A DNA stretch of 64,000 bases from NCBI GenBank assembly GCA_900315165.1, contig OMXZ01000006.1, positions 1-64,000 of the forward strand, read 5' to 3'. Source of the DNA: an uncultured Actinomycetes bacterium. GTDB lineage: Bacteria; Actinomycetota; Coriobacteriia; Coriobacteriales; Atopobiaceae. The position numbers were made by a program, and so were the translations under genes. Every line of letters starts with the position of its first letter. Within the stretch, counting starts at the first letter, position 1. This document shows, piece by piece, positions 8,701-17,023 of the stretch. The notes beneath the pieces were generated by a model that was not told the DNA's origin, ran no database searches, and worked only from the letters and a program-made list of their open reading frames with translations.

Positions 8701-9385
8701 GCAGGCAGTGGCCGAGAGCTGCGAGGCGCTCGTCCGCGAGATCGGCAAGAGCCAGATCGTGATGCTGCCCGGCGGCTTCTCGGGCGGCGACGAGCCCGAC
8801 GGCTCCGCCAAGTTCATCACGGCCTTCTTCCGCGCGCCTGCCGTCACCGAGGCGGTCCGCGACCTGCTGCAGAACCGCGACGGCCTGATGCTTGGCATCT
8901 GCAACGGCTTCCAGGCCCTGGTCAAGCTAGGCCTCGTGCCCTATGGCGACATCCGCCCGATGGACGCGGACTGCCCGACCCTCACCTTCAACACGATCGG
9001 CCGACACCAGAGCCGCCTCGTGCGCACCCGCGTCGCCAGTGACCTCTCGCCCTGGCTGTCGCGCTGCGAGCTCGGCGACATCCACACGGTCGCGATCTCC
9101 CACGGCGAGGGCCGCTTCGTCGCGCCGCAGGCCGTGCTCGACCAGCTCGCCGCATCGGGCCAGATCGCCACGCAGTACGTGGACGCCGAGGGCAACCCCT
9201 CCATGGACCTCGACGTGAACCCCAACGGCTCGCTGCTCGCGGTCGAGGGCATCACGTCGCCCGACGGCCGCGTCTTTGGCAAGATGGGCCACACGGAGCG
9301 CTGGAGCGCGGGTCTCTACCAGAACGTCCCCGGCGACAAGTACCAGCCCATCATCCAAGGCGGTGTCTCGTACTTCACGAACTAG
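5707..9385 (+). pseudogene. purL: phosphoribosylformylglycinamidine synthase (single-chain PurL-PurQ), interrupted
   Basis: Fourth step of IMP synthesis: FGAR + Gln + ATP to FGAM. Bases 5707-6610 encode the first 301 residues (MVSRVYVEKKKGF to INACTVKCKV). The rest continues from 6611 in another frame, from NHPTEIEPFGGAATC to the end at 9385. About 20 residues expected between them (the segment before ETHNHP) are absent, so this is a short deletion with a frame change, not a slip site. The C-terminal glutaminase is intact: VFPGNNCEYDSA, the LGICNGFQ nucleophile Cys, and SHGEGRF. GAAAGGCAGG precedes ATG 5707. Total length would be about 1,250 aa, as in the single-chain class of Clostridia and Bifidobacterium. 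It is either a real mutation or an assembly fault. Confidence 0.85.
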
Positions 9386-9465
9386 CGCCTGCGATTCATC
9401 GTAATAGGGTGCAGGTTGCGAGACATCTTCTGTAACCCGCACGCATATGCACTGCCATGCCGCAC

Positions 9466-9625
9466 CGGTGACGACAAGCTCGTAGCCGCAGACAACGAGT
9501 TCGTAGTGCCTGACAACGATGACGTTGTTTTGCGAGCTACTGGTCCTCTCAGCTCACAGATTGACGGTGCTGTTGTTTGCGGCTACGAGTTCGTTGTTGA
9601 TGCCTACGAAGTCTTTGTCGGTGGC
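9466..9625. repeat. R1 intergenic inverted repeat, copy 1
   Basis: Two imperfect arms of about 70 bp (9470-9538 and 9551-9621) face each other across a 12-nt centre, closing with GAGCT/AGCTC. Each arm contains degenerate tandem units built on acaacgagttcgtag. Related elements occur at 20345-20492 and 53977-54157. It lies after purL in a gene-free 446-bp interval; a 163-aa plus-strand reading through it is an artefact of the repeat. Confidence 0.75.
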
Positions 9626-9683
9626 AGCGTATTTGTTGTCAAGATAGAGGGGCAGCGACTCGGCCGCGTGCGGGTCGGGCGGA

Positions 9684-9830
9684 CTTTTGCGCCTGAGGCG
9701 ACCGGAGGGCCGTGCGGGAGGCCGCATCTGTCTGAGGCGCGAAGCGCCGAGTTATGCGGCTTGCGCGGACCGGAGGGAGCCTCGCTTAGGCGCAAGGGAG
9801 CCCGGCCCGTGCACGGCCGGGGCGCGTCAG
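9684..9830. repeat. R2 palindrome-rich intergenic repeat, copy 1
   Basis: Bases 9762-9812 match 49 of 51 positions of the reverse complement of 53898-53948. The surrounding sequence is full of short inverted repeats: GCCGCAT...ATGCGGC enclosing GGCGC-gaa-GCGCC, CTTGCGC...GCGCAAG, and CCCGGCCCGTG...CACGGCCGGG. It abuts the 3' end of the GH5 gene, so it may also serve as the barrier between the convergent purL and GH5 transcripts. Confidence 0.75.
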
Positions 9831-9831
9831 G

Positions 9832-11358
9832 CTACCCCTCAGCGACCGAGACCGAGGTGACCGTGGGATTCGCGCCCTTGAAGATGCCGCCGATCGTGAT
9901 GGTCTGACCTGCGCCGATGTGCACCGCCCAATCGTCAGTCGGCGTGACAGTGACCGTCGACCCGCTCGCGGAGTAGGTTCCGTTCCAGCTCTGGTCGACC
10001 GCGACGTCGGAGGCGAAGGTCAGCGTGATCGTCCAGCCACTGGTCGCCGCGGAGCCGCCGTTGCCGACCGTGATATCCCACTGCGCGAATTGCGAGCTGC
10101 CATCCGACCAGGAGTTTGACTTGGCACAGGCAACCGTGATGTCGCCAGCCGTCGCCTTGAGCTGGCCCGATGAAGAGGAGCCGGAAGACGAACCGGATTC
10201 ATCGGAGGTGGATTCATCGGATTCGGAGGAGCCGGAATCGTCGGCCGGCGCGAGGCCCGCATGCGCCTCGAGGACGCCCTTGAGCCAGACGCCCTCCTCG
10301 GAGAGGTCGGCCGCATCCCAACCGCCGGTCTTGTCGCAAGGCGGCAGGATGAGCGCGGAGCTCTCGTTCTTGTTGGAAAGGCTCCAGCATAAAAAGCCGA
10401 TCTGGTTGGCGTCGAGGAAGTCGATCCATTCGTCGGCCGAGGCGGTGTCGCACAGGCCGTTGCCCGAGGCATCCGTGATACCGAACTCGCTCACAAACAG
10501 CGGCGTGCCGGCATCGATCGCGCGCTGGGCCTTGTCGCGCAGGTCCTGCTTGTGGGTGCCCGCGTAGAAGTGCAGGGCATAGACCGTGTTGGCATCGTCC
10601 ACGGGGGCAGCGGCTACTTGGTCGACGTCCTGGCTCCAGGTGGTTGTGCCGCAGATTACGAGCGCGTCGGGTGCGGCGTCGCGGATGGTCGGCGTGACCT
10701 GATCGGCATAGCTGCGCACGTCTTCCCAGGTCACGTTGCCGTTAGGTTCGTTGCAGATCTCGTAGATCACATTGCCGTGGTCACCATAGCGGTCACAGAC
10801 GGTCGCGAAGAAGTCCTGCGCCGCCGCGAGGTTGGGCAGGGGGTTCTGATCGTGCAGGACGTGCCAGTCGACGATCGCGTACATGTCGAGGTCGTTCGCG
10901 GCCTGGACGCCCGTGTCGATGGTCGCGAGCAGCTCGTCGTGGTCGCCGTCGGTCAGCCAACCGCCGCTCTCATCCGTATAGCAGGCAAGGCGGACGGCAT
11001 TGGCACCCCAAGCCTGCCAGCTCGCAAAGGCGTCCCTATTCACGAACTGGGGAAACCACGCGATGCCATGGGTCGAGACGCCGCGCAGTTGGAAGGGCAT
11101 ACCCGCCTCGTCCACGACATGCGTGCCGTCGACTCGCAGCCTGCCATGGGCTGAGTAGGTGTTGGCGACCGGGGACGCCGCGGCGGAACCGTCAGACCCG
11201 GTGGCGTCGGCAGAGCCAGCCGGCGACCCGCCTGCCGACCCGCCCGCGGAGCCGCTCCCCCCGCGCGCCGCGGGTGCCTTGGCACAACCCGCGAGCAAGG
11301 CAGCATCTCCCAGGGCAACAAGGGAAAGCGTTCCGAACGACCTGCGGCTGAGTTGCAT
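9832..11358 (-). CDS. secreted GH5 endoglucanase lipoprotein with CBM2-like domain
   Basis: A 508-residue lipoprotein. The signal peptide ends in the lipobox LAGC (Cys25), followed by a Gly/Ser/Ala linker. The catalytic GH5 domain covers about residues 65-365, with acid/base Glu204 in ICNEPNG and nucleophile Glu291 in FVSEFGIT. A Ser/Asp/Glu linker then leads to a C-terminal beta-sandwich resembling CBM2 (WDITVGNGGSAATSGWTITL, then SWNGTYSASG). It probably hydrolyses beta-1,4-glucan or mannan at the cell surface. GAAGGGAAC lies just ahead of the ATG. The gene is divergent from the acyltransferase at 11454; their promoters must share the 95-bp interval, where a TATACT on the minus strand is a candidate -10. 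Confidence 0.88.
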   Translation of the reverse strand: MQLSRRSFGTLSLVALGDAALLAGCAKAPAARGGSGSAGGSAGGSPAGSADATGSDGSAAASPVANTYSAHGRLRVDGTHVVDEAGMPFQLRGVSTHGIAWFPQFVNRDAFASWQAWGANAVRLACYTDESGGWLTDGDHDELLATIDTGVQAANDLDMYAIVDWHVLHDQNPLPNLAAAQDFFATVCDRYGDHGNVIYEICNEPNGNVTWEDVRSYADQVTPTIRDAAPDALVICGTTTWSQDVDQVAAAPVDDANTVYALHFYAGTHKQDLRDKAQRAIDAGTPLFVSEFGITDASGNGLCDTASADEWIDFLDANQIGFLCWSLSNKNESSALILPPCDKTGGWDAADLSEEGVWLKGVLEAHAGLAPADDSGSSESDESTSDESGSSSGSSSSGQLKATAGDITVACAKSNSWSDGSSQFAQWDITVGNGGSAATSGWTITLTFASDVAVDQSWNGTYSASGSTVTVTPTDDWAVHIGAGQTITIGGIFKGANPTVTSVSVAEG

Positions 11359-11453
11359 GATGTTCCCTTCTCGAAGTTATCCCCAGTATATTCACGGGGG
11401 TCGGGGAACTTGCTACTATGAGCCAGGTGAATCGCCAAAAGGAAAGACGGACA

Positions 11454-13835
11454 ATGGCCCAGAGCGAGCAGATGGATAGACAGGGCGCCGCGGCACGGCG
11501 GGAGGCCACGACTCGACGGGGCACTACAACGTCACATGACACCGCAAGACGAAGGGACGCCGCCGCCCAACAAGAGCGGCCCCACCGCCGCGTCGACGCG
11601 GTCGACGGTCTGCGCGCCCTCTGCGCCCTCGCCGTCGTCGGCTACCACATGGGCCTCAAATGGATGACGGGCGGCCTGCTCGGCGTCACGGTCCTCTTTG
11701 TGCTAACGGGCTATTTCACGACCAACAGCCTGCTCGCCGAATTCAGCCGCACGCATGGCAGCGTGAGCTTGAAGGATTACTTCGGCCGCCGCATCCGCCG
11801 CCTCATCCCCCAGGCCTACGCCTGCATCGGCATCACCGCGGCGCTCTGTACCATCTTTAACCACATCCTGCTCACCAAGATGCGCCCAGATGTCGTACCC
11901 GCGCTTTTCGGCTACCTCAACTGGTCCAAGATCCTGACCAAGGTCTCTTACTTCGCGGCGGCGGGCGCGCCCTCGCCCCTCACGCACTTCTGGTCGCTCG
12001 CGATCGAGTGGCAGTTCTACCTGGTCTGGGCACCGCTCTTGGTCCTGTTGCTCCACTTCCACACGCCCAAGAAGGGCATTCGCGTTTTCTTGCTCGTCGG
12101 TGCCGTCGCGTCCGCCGTGCTGATGGCCGTGCTCTACACGCCGGGCGAGGACCCCTCCCGCTCCTACTACGGCACCGACACCCGCGCGGTAAGCCTGCTG
12201 GTCGGCTGCTGGCTCGCCTTCGTGGCCCCGATGCGGAAAATCTCAGCGGTCGACCTCGGCCGCGACGGGCGGACGCGCACGCGGGTCGACGCGACAGGCA
12301 CCCTTGCCATCGTCGCCATCGTTATCCTGATGGTCTTCACCAAGGGCTATACCAATTTCAGCTATTACGGAGGCATCGCGCTCGTCTCCGTCCTGGCCGC
12401 GGTCGCACTCGGCTGCCTTTTGCCCGACGGCACCATCCTCTCGCGCGTCCTCTCGCTGCCGCCCCTCGTCTGGATCGGCCAACGGTCCTACGCCCTCTAT
12501 CTCTGGCATTACCCCATCGTCCTTCTTACTGCGCACCGCGGCGCCGCCACTGCCACCCCCGTCTGGCTCTATCTGCTCCAGCTCGCGCTCAGCATCGCGG
12601 CGGCGGAGGTCTCCTACCGGTTCGTCGAGCGGCCCTGCGGCGAGCGCGGCGCCCTGACCGGCGCCCTGCGCGACTTTGCGGGCGCACTACGATCGGGCGG
12701 GTTTGCCGATTGGTTCCGGGCGCATACGGTCCCCTTCGTCTCCATCGCAGCCGTCCTCGCGGTCGGCCTCATCGGCCTCGTCGCCGCCCCGTCCGTCGAC
12801 GCCGCGGGCGGCACCGGAGCCCCCGGCGAGGAGCGCGCGCAGGCCTCTGCCATCCGCCTGCCCTCCGGCGAGGGCGAGCACGACATCACGATCATCGGCG
12901 ACTCCGTGCCCCTCGGCGCGGCCGACGACATGGCCAAGGCCTTCCCCTACGCACTCGTCGACTGCAAGGTGAGCCGCCAGATGAGCGCGGGTGCCCAGCT
13001 CCTGGCCGATTACGTCTCGCAGGGCGTCGTAGGCGACACGGTCGTCTCCTGCTTGGGGACCAATGGCTCGCTCACGGAGGAAGACATCGACGCCTTCGTC
13101 CAGGCAGCGGGCTCGGACCGCACTGTCTGGCTCGTCAACAACCGCGTCCCCAGCGGCCCCCAGGACGCCAACAACGCGCTGCTCGCCTCCTATGCCGACG
13201 CGCATGACAATGTGAACCTCATCGACTGGTACGCCACCAGCGCGGGCCATGACGACTGGTTCTGGGATGACGGCACCCACCTACGTCCCGATGGGGCTGC
13301 CGCCTATACCCAGATGCTGGTCGACGCCCTCGGCTACTCGGCGCCGGCCACCCGTCCGGCCTTCTTCTCCGCGCTCATCCTCGGCGACACCGTCGCCCTG
13401 AATGCCGTGGACGACCTGTCCGCGGCCTTCCCCGCCGGCGCCGTGGACTGCAGCCAGGGCCGCGGCGCCAAGGGTCTCTCCGAATCCCTGCAGGGCTACA
13501 CCGACCAGGGCAGCCTCGACGGCGGGACCGACGTCGTCATCTCGATCGGCGCGGAGGCCCCTCTCAACAAGGACGACCTGCAGAAGGTGATCGACAAGCT
13601 TGACGACGCCCAGCCCATCTGGCTCGTCACCGTCCGCACCAGCGGCGACTGGCAGGATGCCAATAACAAGATCCTCGCGCAGCTCGCGGAGGAAAACGAC
13701 AACGTCCGGCTAATCGACTGGTACGCCGCCAGCGAGGGCCATGGAGAGTATCTCGAGGACGACGGCACGACCTTGACCGCCGACGGCGCCAAGGCCTTCA
13801 CGGCGACCGTCACCCAGGCGCTCGGAGGCGCGTAG
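11454..13835 (+). CDS. OatA-like acyltransferase-3 / tandem SGNH protein
   Basis: A membrane acyltransferase of the OatA type, which O-acetylates peptidoglycan or surface glycans. After a basic, Gln/Arg-rich cytoplasmic N-terminus, an Acyl_transf_3 domain with about 10 helices begins at RVDAVDGLRALCALAVVGYH and keeps the second motif RRIRRLIPQAY. The C-terminal half has two SGNH-like repeats. The first keeps GDSVP (nucleophile Ser) and DGTHLRPDG (Asp/His). The second reads GDTVA and DGTTLTADG, so both Ser and His are lost. The start is ATG 11454 (AAAGGAAAG upstream; an ATG 12 codons earlier is possible). Its stop is 4 bp from the convergent peptidoglycan-binding gene. Confidence 0.88.
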   Translation: MAQSEQMDRQGAAARREATTRRGTTTSHDTARRRDAAAQQERPHRRVDAVDGLRALCALAVVGYHMGLKWMTGGLLGVTVLFVLTGYFTTNSLLAEFSRTHGSVSLKDYFGRRIRRLIPQAYACIGITAALCTIFNHILLTKMRPDVVPALFGYLNWSKILTKVSYFAAAGAPSPLTHFWSLAIEWQFYLVWAPLLVLLLHFHTPKKGIRVFLLVGAVASAVLMAVLYTPGEDPSRSYYGTDTRAVSLLVGCWLAFVAPMRKISAVDLGRDGRTRTRVDATGTLAIVAIVILMVFTKGYTNFSYYGGIALVSVLAAVALGCLLPDGTILSRVLSLPPLVWIGQRSYALYLWHYPIVLLTAHRGAATATPVWLYLLQLALSIAAAEVSYRFVERPCGERGALTGALRDFAGALRSGGFADWFRAHTVPFVSIAAVLAVGLIGLVAAPSVDAAGGTGAPGEERAQASAIRLPSGEGEHDITIIGDSVPLGAADDMAKAFPYALVDCKVSRQMSAGAQLLADYVSQGVVGDTVVSCLGTNGSLTEEDIDAFVQAAGSDRTVWLVNNRVPSGPQDANNALLASYADAHDNVNLIDWYATSAGHDDWFWDDGTHLRPDGAAAYTQMLVDALGYSAPATRPAFFSALILGDTVALNAVDDLSAAFPAGAVDCSQGRGAKGLSESLQGYTDQGSLDGGTDVVISIGAEAPLNKDDLQKVIDKLDDAQPIWLVTVRTSGDWQDANNKILAQLAEENDNVRLIDWYAASEGHGEYLEDDGTTLTADGAKAFTATVTQALGGA

Positions 13836-13839
13836 CCCC

Positions 13840-14751
13840 TTACTCGTCGAAGGCGGCGCAGATGGAGTCGAGCAGCATGACGGCGAAGGTCTGCGCGTCG
13901 CCCGTCGTGAAGGTGCCGTCGTAACCGAGGCCGTAGGGCAGCTCGATGCGGAGGACGGGCGGCTTTCCCTTGGCGAGACCGAGTGCCGCGCGGATGCGCA
14001 TGGGCAGGGTCTCGACGTCGTCCATCATGAGGTTCTGCTGGGTGGAGTCGTCGGGCAGCGGCGTCGAAGCCAGTTGGAAGACGGCCGTGACGCCGGGGGT
14101 CGCGTCGTCGAGCGACCCGATCAGGTCCAGGCCGCTCGCATCGGTCGTAGCCGAGGCGAGGTTCCAGATGCGGCCCGCGACGTTGCGCGCGATGGGATCG
14201 TCGCCCGTGATCTGCAGGCGCTGCGACTCCAGCACGCCGGCCGCGCGCGCAAAGCCCATGCCGCCCATCGGGTGCGGACCCGCCGCCGGCTTGCCCGCCC
14301 ACACGTGATGCAGGCGGTCGATCGCGTCGAATGTGTCCTGGAAACACATGCCGTCGGCAAGTGCGCCCTGGCTTTCCTGGAACTCCTTGACAGCCGCCTC
14401 GGTGTAGACGCCGTAATAGCCGTCGGGCTCGCCGCAGGAGAAGCCGAGGATGTTGAGGCACTTTTGAAGCTTGAGCACATCTGCCCCGTGGAAGTTGGGC
14501 AGGCGCAGGTAGAGCGTGCGGTCTCCCATCTGATAGCCCGCGTCCACAAGCGCCGTCCAGGTCTCGGTGTCGATCTCGCTGCCGAGGTCCATCCCCTGGT
14601 CCAGACGGAAACGCGCGACCGCGGCCGCCGTTGAGGGGCCGAAGGTCCCGCCCTCGACCTCCGTCGCATCGATCTTATAGCCGAGCGAGCCGAGGCGCTC
14701 CTGTATGTCTTCGACGGCGACGCCCGAGGCGCCCTCGCGGATGGGTTCCAT
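13840..14751 (-). CDS. peptidoglycan-binding domain protein
   Basis: A 303-residue protein with two PG_binding_1 repeats: residues about 4-72 (VEDIQERLGSLGYKID...FGPSTAAAVARFR) and about 82-150 (VLKLQKCLNILGFSCGEPDG...YTEAAVKEFQ). The remaining 150 residues are not recognised; in CwlM-like actinobacterial proteins an amidase_3 fold follows such repeats, but its DPGHGG zinc motif is not seen here. No signal peptide is visible, so it may be cytoplasmic like CwlM, or exported by another route. The polyprenyl synthase gene upstream is on the same strand 20 bp away, which suggests a shared transcript tied to envelope synthesis. Confidence 0.75.
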   Translation of the reverse strand: MEPIREGASGVAVEDIQERLGSLGYKIDATEVEGGTFGPSTAAAVARFRLDQGMDLGSEIDTETWTALVDAGYQMGDRTLYLRLPNFHGADVLKLQKCLNILGFSCGEPDGYYGVYTEAAVKEFQESQGALADGMCFQDTFDAIDRLHHVWAGKPAAGPHPMGGMGFARAAGVLESQRLQITGDDPIARNVAGRIWNLASATTDASGLDLIGSLDDATPGVTAVFQLASTPLPDDSTQQNLMMDDVETLPMRIRAALGLAKGKPPVLRIELPYGLGYDGTFTTGDAQTFAVMLLDSICAAFDE

Positions 14752-14771
14752 CTCTCTCCCCTTCGGTGCGG

Positions 14772-15821
14772 CTAGCCCGCACGCCTCACAAAGAAGTCCG
14801 CCATGGAGACCAGGACTTCGTAGGTGTCGTTCACATACTCTTCCGGCGTCAGACGCGACTTGGCGTCCTGCACCAGGCGGACGGCCTCGTTCCAGGTGTA
14901 GTCGATTGCCCCGGCCTGATCCATCAGCTCGACGGCGCGGGCGAGGCGGTCCTTGTCCGCCGTATGGCCCATCAATATCTCAAGCAGCTCGTCACGCTCG
15001 CCACCCTCGAGGGTGTTCAGGGCGTAGACCACGGCGAGCGTGCGCTTGCCCTCGGTAATGTCGTTGCGGAAGTCCTTGCCCTGGCTCTCGGCATCGCCCA
15101 CGAGATTGAGCAGGTCGTCCTGGAGCTGGAAGGCGAGGCCCGCGTCCAGGCCGAAGCTCCGCAGCTCATGCACCTGTTTCTTGCTGCCGCCGCCGCAGAT
15201 GGCGCCCATGGCGAGGGGGCTCGCGGCGGAATAATAGGCCGTCTTGTGCCAGGCCATATAGCGGTAGTCGTCAGGCGTCACATCCCAGCGGCCGTCGCGG
15301 ACCCAGGCGAGGTCGAGCGCCTGCCCCTCCACGGTCATATGCTCCATCTGGGCAAGCTCGGCCAGCAGGCGGAGCTTGACGTCGTCTGCGTAGTCCGCGC
15401 CGAGAATCGCCTCGTAGGTCGCGACGATGCCCAGGTCGGCGTCGTTAATCGCGGGGCCAACCCCCTCGACCAGATGCAGACAGGGTTTGCCGCGGCGCAG
15501 CTCACCCTCGTCGGCGATATCGTCGTGGATGAGGGCCGCCGTCTGGAAATACTCCACGGCATAGGCGATGGGCAGGGCGTCCTCGGGATCGCCGCCTACC
15601 GCCTCGCAGCCCAACATGGCGAGGATGGGGCGGGTGCGCTTGCCGCCGCGCGCCGTGAAGCGCCGCAGGGGGCAGTAGAGCGCACGCTCGAGGTCGTCGT
15701 AGAGGCTGCTCGAACGCACGGCATGGGGGCCGCGGTCGTAAAGGTAGTTCTCCACCGCCCTGCGGTGCCTGCCCATGTAGGCCAAAAAGCGATTGCCCGT
15801 ATTGCCCAGATCCTCGCCCAC
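14772..15821 (-). CDS. polyprenyl synthetase (geranylgeranyl/longer-chain diphosphate synthase)
   Basis: A 349-residue trans-isoprenyl diphosphate synthase that extends allylic diphosphates with IPP. The first aspartate-rich motif is DDIAD in LIHDDIADEGELRRG, and the second is QLQDDLLNLVGD; GGKRTRP is the IPP-binding segment. Product length cannot be read from sequence with confidence. The start appears to be GTG 15821, 10 bp after the galE stop, with AGGG within the galE end; an ATG 15 codons later is an alternative. It lies in a run galE - polyprenyl synthase - peptidoglycan-binding protein. Confidence 0.88.
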   Translation of the reverse strand: MGEDLGNTGNRFLAYMGRHRRAVENYLYDRGPHAVRSSSLYDDLERALYCPLRRFTARGGKRTRPILAMLGCEAVGGDPEDALPIAYAVEYFQTAALIHDDIADEGELRRGKPCLHLVEGVGPAINDADLGIVATYEAILGADYADDVKLRLLAELAQMEHMTVEGQALDLAWVRDGRWDVTPDDYRYMAWHKTAYYSAASPLAMGAICGGGSKKQVHELRSFGLDAGLAFQLQDDLLNLVGDAESQGKDFRNDITEGKRTLAVVYALNTLEGGERDELLEILMGHTADKDRLARAVELMDQAGAIDYTWNEAVRLVQDAKSRLTPEEYVNDTYEVLVSMADFFVRRAG

Positions 15822-15830
15822 GTCAGATCC

Positions 15831-16886
15831 CTAGCCCTCGTAGCCGTCGGGGTTCTTGGACTGCCAGTTCCAGGAGTCGCGGCACATGTCGTCCAGGTCG
15901 TAACGGGCCGTCCAGCCCATCTCGCGCTCGGCCTTGGAGCAGTCGGCGTAGTTGGCCACCACGTCACCCGCGCGGCGCGGGCCGATCTGGTAGGGCAGAT
16001 CGCGCCCGCAGGCGCGCGAGAAGGCGTGGATCACGTCGAGCACGCTCGAGCCCTTGCCCGTGCCGAGGTTGAAGACCTCGACGCCCGTCCTGCCGTTCAT
16101 CCAGGCCAGCGCGGCCACATGGCCCGAGGCCAGGTCCATCACATGGATGTAGTCGCGCACGCCCGTGCCGTCCGGCGTGGGGTAGTCGTCGCCCCACACG
16201 CGCACGAACTCGCGCTTGCCCACGGCGACCTGCGCCACATAGGGCACGAGGTTGTTGGGGATGCCCTTGGGGTCCTCGCCGATGAGCCCGGAGGGATGGG
16301 CGCCGATGGGGTTGAAGTAGCGAAGCAGCACGACGTCCCACTCGGGGTCGGCCGTATGGAGGTCGGTCAGGATCTGCTCGATCATCCACTTGGTCCAGCC
16401 GTAGGGGTTGGTCGCGGGCTTCTTGGGGCTCTCCTCGGTCAGGGGTAGGCTGTCGGGCTCGCCGTAGACGGTCGCGGAACTGCTGAAGATAATCGACTTG
16501 CAGCCATGCGCGCGCATGACGTCGACCAGGGTGAGGGTGTTGCCGATGTTGTTGGTGTAGTACTCGATCGGCTTCTCGACGGACTCGCCCACGGCCTTGA
16601 AGCCGGCAAAGTGAATCACGCGGTCGATCGCGTTGTCCGTAAAGACCTGCTCGAGCGCGGCGCGATCGTTGACGTCGGCCTGATAGAAGCGGAGGTTAGC
16701 CGCGGCCTCGGGACCCACGATCGCCTTGATGCGGTCGACCGCCTTCTCGGAGGAATTGGACAGGTCGTCGACGACCACCGCATGATAGCCCTGCTGGAGC
16801 AGCTCGACCACGGTGTGACTGCCGATGAAACCGGCGCCGCCCGTCACGAGGACGCAGGTGTCGGCGGGTACTTTCTTTTCGCTCAT
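15831..16886 (-). CDS. galE: UDP-glucose 4-epimerase
   Basis: A 351-residue extended short-chain dehydrogenase that interconverts UDP-glucose and UDP-galactose with bound NAD. The N-terminal nucleotide motif is TGGAGFIGSH and the catalytic pair is in NPYGWTKW (YxxxK). The segment GEPDSLPLTEESPKKPAT is typical of GalE. ATG 16886 is chosen because AGGAGA lies 6 nt upstream; a longer reading has no such site. A TATACT on the minus strand at 16934-16939 is a plausible -10 box about 50 nt upstream, although its -35 is poor. Confidence 0.93.
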   Translation of the reverse strand: MSEKKVPADTCVLVTGGAGFIGSHTVVELLQQGYHAVVVDDLSNSSEKAVDRIKAIVGPEAAANLRFYQADVNDRAALEQVFTDNAIDRVIHFAGFKAVGESVEKPIEYYTNNIGNTLTLVDVMRAHGCKSIIFSSSATVYGEPDSLPLTEESPKKPATNPYGWTKWMIEQILTDLHTADPEWDVVLLRYFNPIGAHPSGLIGEDPKGIPNNLVPYVAQVAVGKREFVRVWGDDYPTPDGTGVRDYIHVMDLASGHVAALAWMNGRTGVEVFNLGTGKGSSVLDVIHAFSRACGRDLPYQIGPRRAGDVVANYADCSKAEREMGWTARYDLDDMCRDSWNWQSKNPDGYEG

Positions 16887-17023
16887 GGAGTGTCTCCTGA
16901 ATGTCTGATGTACGTGCGAACCGTAACTTCCCCAGTATACGGGAGTCGTGTGGCGGTCGCATGGGTCGCGCGGCGAGCGTGCCGCCGAGCGGGTAGACGT
17001 AAGATGGGAGCGAGGTGAGGGAC

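Noticed and set aside
9466-9625. CRISPR array from the repeated gttcgtag units
   Set aside because: Units are degenerate, inverted about a centre and not separated by unique spacers of equal size; no cas gene is present.
9416-9907. 163-aa plus-strand reading frame after purL
   Set aside because: It runs through both R1 and R2 repeats and into the end of the GH5 gene in antisense, and it shows no domain or ribosome site.
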